NCBI GenBank assembly: GCA_024704765.1
Contig: JAKMXF010000321.1
Span: forward strand, 1,116,001 to 1,180,000
Origin: Oopsacas minuta
Taxonomy: Eukaryota; Porifera; Hexactinellida; Lyssacinosida; Leucopsacidae
Direction of reading: 5' to 3'
Length of the DNA: 64,000 bases
Positions 44,792-56,700 of the stretch are shown piece by piece; within the stretch, counting starts at the first letter, position 1; each line of letters opens with the position of its first letter. A program made the translations under genes and the position numbers. Under the pieces are notes generated by a model. It was not told where the DNA came from. It saw only the letters and a program-made list of their open reading frames with translations, and searched no databases.

Positions 44792-47700
44792 ATGACTCAT
44801 AAAATATTCAGAAATCATAGTAAACCTTTCACTAAAACTCTCAAAAGATCATATTATACTACATCCATGACAGATAGTTTGGACTTACAACCACTTACCA
44901 GTACCATTGACGTAGGGGTAAATGAGCCCCAGACAAATCTGGACCTTCCTTCCATTTGTCTATGCATTGTGAATGACGAAGCAGCTAATCTAACTGATCA
45001 GCTAGTAATATACAATGAATCTTTGGGGGCTGCTACTGAAGATCATTTGCTCAAAGTAAAGCCAATTGAAGGGGGCGATGTAATTGAAGTGAAGAAACAG
45101 CATACAAAGGTATATTTTTATAATTAAACATTGATACATTATTTTCATTTTGACACACTTTAGCCTATCAATTGGGAAACTTATCAATATTGAAAACGGA
45201 AATACAAATTTTCAAATTTTTCCGACGTCACTTTACGTACGTACAAATATTTAATGAAAACATGGTAAATTTGACGGTACAACGCGATATATAATCTTCT
45301 GGGGCTATGAAATTAACCCAAATGTACATCTGTAGCTCCAGAACTGACCAAGTTAAGATGGTTATTTTTGAAGAACAATTTGACTTGTGGCTTTAACGTC
45401 ATAACTCCGTAAGTTTTGGAGCTACAGATTAAGTCGATAGCTGTTCTATATTGGATTCTCTATTCTAGAGTTACTTTAGCTTAACTCCCATCGACGACAC
45501 GGTTTTTTGTCCACCGATTACCACATGCTATTTGCAGATTTTTCCAGTGAATATGATAAATTTTATCTGTTTAATAACACTGTACAACAAATTTCAATTT
45601 GGAAACAAAACGAGAATCTGATTAGGTCGCTATAGTCAATTAGGATCTCCTGATTCCGAATATCAATACAGTTACTCAAACACGCAACAATTTTATAGAA
45701 TTCAACATGCAAAATGGGAAATTACAACAAATTACAAAATTATATATCAAAATATCATCTAGTCATGTAAAACCTGTGAAGATTATTAAACTACTTCGTA
45801 TTTAGAGCATATATATACCAGAACGAGCTAGTATAGGAAAAAATTGGTCATTTTACTAACGAAATCTAAATCACACATACAAAAAATGAAAAAATTACAC
45901 AATATCGTAAAATACAATACAAATAAAAGGTTTAGCCAATTCAGAGCTATTTCTTGGAATAAATGAATTCAACATAACCGCGAATTTTAATCCTCAAAGG
46001 TTTTACATAACTAGTTGATATTTAAGGAGAAACCTTTTGGTAATATATGACATTTTCTCAATTTGTGAGTTGAATTCTATAAAATTGTTGCGTGATTGAG
46101 TAAAACTGTATTCATATTCGGAATCAGGAGATCCCAATTAACTATAGCGACCTAATCGGGTTCTCGTTTGTTCCCAAAATGACAATTTATTGTACAGTGT
46201 AATGAATTAATTCCACTCTGTGCACTATTCACAAATATGCTGTCACTAATTGATCAACTGCTTACTATTCTAGATTCTACAAAATCCTGAAAAGAGTGAA
46301 TCGGATGTTGACATGTAAGTTTCCTCCTACCTTTTATCCATTATTTGGAAATGTCCAGTTTCTCCCTATTTTACCTTGGCAATGTTTCAATAAATTTATA
46401 TTATCTTGGCATCTTCGCAAAGTGGTCGCAGACATTTGGGATGGGTCCGCAATCAGCGACTTACCATATGGTCAGTCGCTTATTGTGTATCCCGACAGTA
46501 GCAAAATTATTTTTATAATATATATATACTTCATATTTAGCTAAGTCTATATACAAGTACGAGACCTATATAATAATTTATAGGGAAACCAGACTGGTTC
46601 ATAATAGGAGAATGTTCAGGCTATACATGTTTACATAATGCCACCACAAAATTTAGTTGTGGCTAACCAACGAATTTCATTATTATTTACCGATACAATA
46701 TTGTAAGGCGTACCATATACTACTATATAATACAGATAGGAAAGTAGCCGAGGAACGAATAAAAAAGAGAGGCCATTTATATAAATCTCATAAAAGTTAA
46801 ATTAATCCTTCAAAATTTGTGAATTGAACTTTTTTAAGGTTAGAAAATGTGAAGAATGAGTTAAGACTACCTAAAAGGTTCAAACGGCCATCTTTCATCT
46901 CGTTTAGGCGCAATTTATGCGATGACGTTAGCATTTATATAATTTGAACATTTTCTCAAATATTTTGCTAAAAAATGTATTGTATTTAACTTTATGCTAA
47001 TATTGTTAGAATTCGTACAAGTAATTCACACTCAAGTTAAATCTATGTTTTAAGTATTGCTTATTGCAATTATTTCATGTGACATAAAATAATATATTTA
47101 TCAAAAATACATTTATGAATTTTCAAAAATAAGCTATTAAGATGTGATCCAAATTATATTCTAAAGAAAACGGCTAATTATATATACCGTATGAATAAAT
47201 AGAGGACATTAATTCATTGAAATACAAGAATTTCATAAAGTAAAAAATTCTATTTTGATGAGCATTTGTGTGAATTTTAATGTCGTGAATTGAATGCGCC
47301 TAAACGAGATAAAAGATGGCCGCTTGAACTTTAGGTAGTCTTAACTGATTAGTTACATTTTCTAACCCTAAAAAAGTTCAATTCACAAATTTTGAAGGGT
47401 TAATTTAACTTTTATGAGATATATATAAATGGCCTCTCTTTTTTATTAGTTCCTCGACTACTTTCCTATCTGTATTATATAGTAGTCTATGGGCGTATTA
47501 AATATTTGAGGGGTGCGCACCCACACACCCCCCGGAGAATCCGTGCCTGGTAAAAAGGTGTGAATGTATGATTTATCATGTGATAAATCATGTAGATATT
47601 GGTTGGAAAATTGAAATCTACACACTCGATTACCATGACTAGTTTGTGAAACGAAATCTCTAGCATCATTTGAATAATATACAAAAAGTTGTGATATATG

Positions 47701-50700
47701 TAGTGGAACCGCACAAAGTGGAGTTTTTGTCAGAATTGGGTTTAGGTTGAGCCGTAGGCAATTTTGAATGAAATTGTATACAATAATTCAAGGAGAAATT
47801 CCCGAAGTAGGGTTAAATCGCATTAAACCTGCCGCTCTAAGACTTTTTAAGGTAAGGTACCTCATAAAATGGTTGAAGGAAGGATCTGTAATGAAGACAG
47901 CCAAGTGAATCTCCAAAAGTATTTTATATCTCATAACTGGGGTAAATATACTATGAAAATCCCAGGAGTAGGTCATGCGCCATGGGTCATAAGTCATAGC
48001 CCATCAATACTTTGATTCAATAATAATGTAGATCTATGTAAAAGAGACCAAGAGATCAATTTACCAGACCTGTAATAAGTGGTCTTTTCACTGGCTATTT
48101 TGAAGGCTAAGTCCGAGTCAACATTGCTAGACTCTGCAGTGCTAGAATTCTCCAACTAAATTTCATGAATGTGTGAGATGAAATTATCATTACATTATAT
48201 ATAATTATAATTGGTCAGACCGTATTTAAATGTGGTACGGTGGGGAGCACCAGTTTTCGACAATGGTCCTACGACTCTGCACTTCTTTCATTAGTTTATT
48301 TGTTAAGCAGGAATAATACTTTACAAATTGTCAATAATGTGTATAGACAGTATATATAACTGTAGATATAAATATAATTAACTAATTGTAGAATTTCGAG
48401 AAGATAAGGATGTTATTACATAACTAGAAATCCGGAAAGTGGTACGGCGCTTGCCGACCAGTCCTGCGGGATATACCGCCCCAGACTTTAGTAAATTTAC
48501 CAAAAGTTCAAACTTTTGAAAATTCTTCGGTCAAAAAATCTATATATCCAAATATACGAAGAGTTTGTTCCGTGAATCCGATTTCCAATTATCAAGTTTG
48601 ATACTTTACTGACAGACATCCTAACAATCCTAAAACTCCGTGTTTGAAGTATTAGTAGTCTGGTTTCCTGATCTCAACCAATTCTATTTGAAGGAATGGT
48701 TTTCCTAAATTGTATTACGATATCGGGGTTTCTGGCAAATTTTCGTACGCTTAGGGAATAATAATAAAATTTATGGGCCTATATTCGCGCCGCATACTCT
48801 TGGATAATATCCTGCTAGCTGCTTCAGCTCCCCCTAGTCCCCCTAAATTCGTCCCTGATTTAAAATCCATCCTCAAGTCTTGTGATGTATTCTCCTCAAT
48901 ATTTTGAACAAACTTATTAAAATCAATATTATTTATAGATTCAAACATGTGCATGATCTCGTTAAAGTTCAGGAACCAGATGCACTCAGGTTGGCTATTT
49001 CTCAAGGTGTTTTGAGCACTGACACCGAGTTATCACAATCTGACGGAGACTCTCTACTACATTATGCTTCAAGGGTCGGGTCTGCTGAGTGTTTAAAATA
49101 TTTATTATTTGAAGCAATAACTGTGTTCCCGTTTAACTCGTTAAATGATGAAGGATTTAACATCCTTCACTCCGCAGTGGAAGGAGGTAAAATTGAAAAT
49201 ATCGATCTCCTTTTAAACTTTTTGTTAAAGTCAGAAGATGAAGCGTCTAGTGACTTACTTAAGAGTCATGAAGACTTTTTGAACGCTAAGACAACAACAG
49301 GTTACCTTACATTCCTTATTTGTATCATATTTATTATACTTGTACAAGTTTGGTTGCGCCGCGACTTCTATGTGCCCTGAAAGTTGTAATATCTATTTCA
49401 ATGAAGACTTTATGATACGTATTATACGTTTAGCGACTTTAGTCTAATTTTGGGGACGCAACTTCTAATAGGCTGATTTAGGTAATTTATTATTTTACAC
49501 GATTCGTTACTTTTCGAATTGTTTATGAGATATATGAACATAATTGAGGAATTTATACAATATTTGATCATTATGAGATCTATACAAGTTCTAACATTGC
49601 CAACTTCTCCTATTTCGAGATTGAATTAGTCCTTGGTTTGGAATTCTTGGAAACATCCAGATTTGTCTGAAGATGAAAATTTGCTAGGTTTTCTGTATTT
49701 TTACATTATTGTGTGTGTATTGTGTACTAACTCGTGTTTTTATTAGGGAACACTGCTCTCCATCTCTGCTCTATATTTTCTAAGAGAGATGCAATACGTC
49801 CATTATTAAAGGCTGGTGTTCACCTGAGTGAAGTAGATAACAACCAAAACACTCTCCTACATCTTGCTGCCGAGAAATCGCTTATCGAATTTTTCAAAAG
49901 AATCGCTAACTATCATATAACAGATAGAGGAGACAAAAGTGAAGCTCTTAGTAAGTTTGCCATACATTGCACACTTCATATTTCAGATATCTCTAATCTC
50001 TTTATATTTAATTATAAATCATTATTAAATGATTTTCTAGTTTTAGTTGTTATTAGTAAGTAATTATTACCCCGATTAACGCGTTGCTTGTGATAGCTAT
50101 ATAGCAGGTTTTTGGAAGCGCTTGGTTCAATTCCGCAACGCTGCACTGCTCAGTAATTATTTCGACTATCAAATTGAAATTGGAATTTTGCGTTCATGAA
50201 AACTATATCGATAGCGGTCATTATTTTTGCTACGTCGTTTCGCGACTTGGGGCGAAACTCAATTAACTAGAATATGTTGTCTTTTCGCGGTTTGGACTGT
50301 CTTCTATTTTGTGAATGTAAATCTTTGCGATTTCTGTCCACAAAATGAAGCATATTTAATGGTTCTATTTATTAGGTTAACAAAATGTATTAAATGTCTA
50401 ACAGATTTGCCTCTATCAAAAGTAATTAAAAGTCTACCAAAATTGATGAAATGTCTAAAAAAACTGATCAAAAGTCTAACAATTTGTATATATACTCTAA
50501 GCTAAGTAGCTATTTAATTAAATATGGAGTTAGAATATAAATCTCTCTACTTAAATTATATACAGTAGGCAATCCCAAAACCGAGGCACACCTCTCAGAT
50601 TTTGAGTTTTAGCCTACTTATACGGTACTTTAGTTCATTTTCCTTAATTTTTTGCATATCTTATATCATCATCCGATATTGGTTAGATCTTCCAACTTCC

Positions 50701-53700
50701 TCCATCCACCATGCCTTACATACTAAATGTAGGTATGTGGCAGTTACCATTTATCAGATTAATTCGGACAAACAGACAACCAACATAGTTTTATAGTACG
50801 TATAGTTGTATTGTTTTCATGCGAACTCTAAGCAGGGATTCCATTCTGGACACAAAAAAGGCGTGCAAATATTATTTGCAACGGTTTACTTGCTACTTTA
50901 TTTTCCTCCTTTTCTTATAGCATTATATTTACTCATTCTCTTTTTACTTGCTTCCCTGTTTTGCCATGCTATTTGGGTCGAGGTTGGGTGATTCCCACAA
51001 GAGTGGTGCGGCTTATTGTTACAGGAGGTGATTCTTAAGCTGTAGTTTGTCGACTCGTATTGAAGTGTGCAGGGGCGTGCCAGTTATGTAAACTGACCAG
51101 GTCAAACATGTTAAAGCTGTGGTATTACTAGCGCGCTACGTTTTCTAGGTCGCTGCCCGACGAGCCGTCACATACTCAGTAGTTTCCACAGATGTTGCTT
51201 AAGTTTCAAACGGCTAAATTTCTAGTGCTTTGGTAGCTACGCGATGGAATATACTCGACACTACATGCTTCAAATTTACAAACATTTGTGAATGTATATT
51301 ATCTATGGTATGGTCATCCAAATTACATTCAATAGTTTCTGTGGTTATAAATCACGGATGTACGGGCATTGTACATCGTCCATGCCTTTAGGGTATCCCC
51401 TAAGGAGCAGCACTTAAAATTTAATGGGTAGTTATCCATTTTACTTTATTTAGAGGAGCTAAAAGAGTGTTTTCTGCTTCAAAATAAAGACAAGAAGATT
51501 CCTGTCTTACTAACAGATGATAGGGCTACCATAGATATTATTTTAAAATATTCCAACGTTGATGCTGTAGTTGATAAAGAACTTGGTAGACTCATCCATA
51601 TATCAGCAGCAGAAGATAATCTCATATTAGCAGAGGCTCTGATTGATAAAAAGATCGATCTAAATATACCAAATAGCAAAGGCTTCTCGCCACTTAAGAT
51701 AGCAGCAAAGAGAGGAAATGTAATAGTTTTAGAGGCATTGCTCAAAGCTAAGGCTAACCCTAATTATATTGGTAAAAAGCTGCCTGGATTTTCTCCTTTG
51801 AATAATGCAGCTCAATTTGGTCAAATGGGTTGTGTGAAATTGTTGATTAAACACGGAGCTGATCTTGTCCACAAAGACATGACCAATACAATTATACATT
51901 CTGCAGCTTATGGCGGCCATGCTAAAGTTGTAGAGTACTTGCTTAAAGAAGTAGGAATGGATGTTAATCAGAAGAATAATGCCAACAGAACACCTCTCTA
52001 CCAAAGCATAACTCAAGGTCACAACTCAGTTGCAAAGACTTTATTACATCATGGAGCTGACCCTAATGTATTGTTGGGAAAAGATAGCGAAACACTTTTA
52101 CACGTAGCTATTAGAGAGGGTAGAAAGGATATCGTCAGGATGTTGCTTGATGCCAAAGCTAAACCTGACGAGCCTCTTAAGAATGGTGTGACACCTCTCA
52201 TGCTAGCTGCAGAGAGGGACTTTGCTGACTACATACCTCTTATCATGGCTCATGGAATAACACTTGCGAAGAAGGATGGAGAAGGGAATACCGTACTTCA
52301 TCATATTGCAAAGCATAATTCTTGCGCTTCTGCTAGGTATATATTGAGGAGGATAGGTTTGATGAAAGGAATATCTCAAGAATTTCAATTGTACAAAAAT
52401 GGCAACAATACCAAGCAAACGCCATACGATGTAGCATTAGAATCTAGGAATGAACCTGTATTGAAGATATTCATTGGTTATGCACCGAAAGATTATTTTC
52501 GAAATAATCCTAAACAGATTCACAATTATTTTGACTCTAAACTATACGATACACTTAAGGAGGTGATAAACAGATCAGTAACCGTGAATGAAAATAAAGG
52601 TAAGTTATTGATTAGATTATTTGATTTATGGCTGAGGTTGAGAATCGTATACTCAATCGGCAATCGCGTATTAGCAAGGCTATACTTATTATATCGTGAA
52701 ATTGCGTACACAAACATAACGGTTTGAACTGTAAATCCCAGGCACAAAGTGCGGTGTATACTGCCGTCTGCAGCGACAACCAAGTGAAAACAAATGGAAC
52801 GGTGAATATTTATTCGTTTTAGTCATGAATACACAATATACGTGTTCATTATGTGCATTTTTCGCTGTAAATTGATTATTTTAGCCATTTGCTTACACAA
52901 GGAAGAAGACAATTACCTATTTCTTTACAATACATACGTTCGAGGACTAAAATCTAATAATTTAATTAACCTGGTGCATGGCCTACTAAAAGACGGCTAT
53001 ACATGCTGCCGAATTATAGTAAAAATAAGAGTCCAGTAGTATAATTCTCATAAGAGAAAAATTAGGCCTCCAGTGTTTGCAATTAAGACTACTTAAAAAG
53101 TAAAAACGGCTACCCTCCATCAAGTTTATGCGCAATTATGCATTGACGTCATCATTTATACATCTTGAATACTTTTTTTAACAGAAAAAATAAGATTCCA
53201 AATTGATGCTGAAAATTGGATATATTTTTTATACTTCACAATCAAGAGAAATATATGTAGAACGATAAAAAAATTGCTCTTTAGTATTATTATTAAGATA
53301 TCTCGATTAATTGGGAACTCCGCTTAATAGGGACAAAAGGACTTGAACTGATGTGTCCGATTAAGCGGAGTTGACTGTAATTCACAAATAGATTGTTGAT
53401 AAATCTATAATGTTAAGTCCAAGGTATATATTGTGATTCTTTCAGTCGCAGAGTCCCCTAAAGTTAATTAACCACTTTATGGTTGAGCCAAACCCATCCA
53501 ATGTACAAACTCTACAAATTTCGGATCGTTTAGTGCCATCCGTGTATCATGTTGATAACAATGACTGGTAAATAGAATTTGATTTGGCCAAATTCATCCC
53601 AAATTTAGTCTATATCTATCCTAATTTTGTACATGTACGTAACGTATTGGAATTTCCTAACTCAAGAGAAATTTCTTCTTGATTGAGTTACTAATTTCCA

Positions 53701-56700
53701 CTCGATTACCAGAGTTGGTCCCGATTAACAGAAAATATTCAGTATTAACTTTAATGGAGATGATTCTGTTCCTGTAGATTTGTACCAATTATGCGGATTT
53801 CGCGATTAACCGGTCTCCCAATTAAGCGGAGTTGACTGTAATCGAAAAAATATATGAAAATGGTGTAAAAAATTGATTTTACAGCTAATTTGATGAATAT
53901 TTATGCAGTATGGATGAATAGGAGATTTTCCTAGGAAAGATGAAATTTACAAAATTCCAAAATTCAATTTTAGATTAGTAAATTTTTACATTATGATGTC
54001 ATGATTTGAATGAGCCTAAACGAGATAAAGGATGTCCGTTTGCACTTTTTAAGAGTCTTGATTGATTCCTTGAATTTTGGGAGAAATTGAACGCCCAAAA
54101 TTGTTCAATTCGCAAGTATCGGAGGCCTAATTTTCTTTATGAGAATTATAAAACTTGACTCTTACTTTTTGCTATGATTCGATAGCATCTATAGGTGTAT
54201 TTTAGTAGCCCATTCCCGGTGTCAATTTTACCCGATTTCAAATGTAACTTAAGTCTGAAACAGCTAAATTTCTTAGTGCTCTTGGTGGCTACGCGATCGA
54301 GCGACAGGGTGTTACTCATCACTACATTCCTCGAAAAAATAATGACCAGCAGACAGACTGGTAGTGCAGCTCAGGGTTATGTGTTTTTGTTCTTTTCAGG
54401 GAGTGCACCCCATGACCCTCCCGTCTACATGGCGCATTTCACCAGATCCCGACTGATTTTGGGCTCCTAGATCAGGAAATTTCAGGATATTCAATATTAT
54501 TTATCCAAATCTTATGGATAAAATTCTAAAATATTTTCCTTCAATTAGCCCCTGTCTCACAGTCTGGTAAAATTGCGATTATGGTGTAATATGTACTTAC
54601 ACTGAAGATATATGTTAAAATGTTGTCATATATAATAAATCGACTCTGTAGATTTCAAAAATGGCAACAGATTTTAGTTACACTTCTGGAAATGGGACTA
54701 TAACGTAATCTGTGGTATTTTGATTTAATTCATAATTATGGTTCAAGATAAATATAAATGTGTTCTAAATTTTTGAGTGTTATATATCAGCCAGCCCTAT
54801 TTATTAATAAACTTGAATAACAATTCGTATACTGCATTCCATTCTGCATTGGATACTTCATAAAATGATACTAGTGAATTAGAATACAGTAATTATAAAA
54901 TATTATAACGAAAATTGGAAATTTCTAAAATACATTTCATCCGACTCGGTGTGCCCCATACACTTAATGTCAAGAAAATTATAAGTGGGCGCCTTTGGGC
55001 GGGTCTAGAAATTATTGAAAATGAAATTTAGAAAGATATACTATGCGAAATTATCGACTATTCAACTCGCAATTATTTGCATTGTAAGATCGGGGACCTA
55101 AATTGTAGGTCAACGAGCTGAAATATGCATAATAATAGACGGATAAAAATGCTTGAGAATGAATAAATAAAAATATAATTTGTTTTGCAAAACGAGTAAA
55201 ATTAATCACATAATACATACGAATACTGATAAATACCATTGAATAACGAAAATCCAGGAATGCTGTAATATCGCAAGGATATTTGAAGAATAAATATTTG
55301 TGGTTTTCAGGTATTTCAAATTTCACGTTTTAGCCTAAGTTTTATACTTTGGTCAGACACGCTATAAGTTCATTAAGTAACTAATAATAGCATTTTTCTA
55401 GGTTGAAATAGTGTAGAATCGAATTCACACATTAATTTTGATAAATAGCGCAGTCAAATTTGCACCTATTACCGCATAATTCTACACTATGTGTCTGACT
55501 TTTGGAACCAGACATTTGGCATCAATTTGAAATATGTGCAAAAGGTGTAAAAATATGATTTATCGTGTGATAAATCATGTAGATATAGATTTGAAAGCGC
55601 GAAATTTGGAGTCTACATACTCGATTACCCCTCACTTGCAGTTAAAAGGAAATCTCTAGCATCATTTGAATTTTACATTTTTTCCAATTTATCTCGTGAA
55701 TTGGACTTCTAGATTTCGCACAACCTCGCGGACGGAATTACGCAAGTCGCACATCGTCCATGCCATTATGGCATCTCCCTATAGAAGCTGTACTAAAAAT
55801 AGCTGAAATTGTATGAATTTATTGTCCATGGACCATTATCCATCCGAATTACTCTTATGGCTTCCTATGTTGACCCTGGAGCTTCTAACATAGCTTTATC
55901 TCCAGTATCATCACAGAAGCCCATTGAATGTAATTTGGATGGACCATGGATAATAAAATATTAGTCTTTTCACTATTCTGTGAATTCGAGGCACTTAGAT
56001 CCGAGTATATTATTTCGCGTAGCGATCAATAACACTATAAAATTGCAGTAGTCACCATCTAACACAGTAATGATTCGCAAATGCTTTGGGTTGCTCAGCA
56101 TTCAGTCCCTTCTAAATGATAACATTTCCAGTTGTAGTAAACCGACTATTCATCTCTTCCAGTATAGTATCAATAAACTGGTAGAAATACCTAGAAATAG
56201 TTATGGTTTCGCTTGGCATTCTATCTTCCAAGATCGTTGCCTCAGTTACAGACATTTTGGGGGTTTCTAGGACGAGGTTTTTCATCAACATGGGAGGTTT
56301 GCTTTCGAAGCTCGACAATTTCAATCCAAAGGAAATGGTAATCTTGCAGGGTCTTCAGTGCCACGTACTAACAGAATGACAGAAGCCTCAGAGTTTCAGC
56401 CGTTAAGGATTTTGATAAAATATGAGCTCAAAGAATCTTGATCCGAATTTTTTGCAGCTATCTACCAAAAGTAAATTTATGTGGAAAGCAGAGTATCTGA
56501 CGTTAGAAATTCTTCAGTAACTCCACTAGTTTCGCTATCTTCAAGCCAATATCGAACACAAATGCTTAGTTGTTTATGTTTGATGGGTATCTTGTCTCAT
56601 CAACAATTTGGGACCAATACTTGACCAGAGTTATTTCAACTTAATTTGTATCTGTACTAACATGACCATAACGTTCAAGATTTCGTTCTGAATTCGAGGT

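Noticed and set aside
49734-50063. 109-codon frame read through past 49950 as a separate gene
   Set aside because: The ankyrin similarity stops at GTAAGT 49951 and the phase matches exon 5. The read-through is intron.
50227-50991. Several leucine-rich open frames resembling membrane segments
   Set aside because: They lie in channel intron 4, are AT-driven and show no conserved motif.
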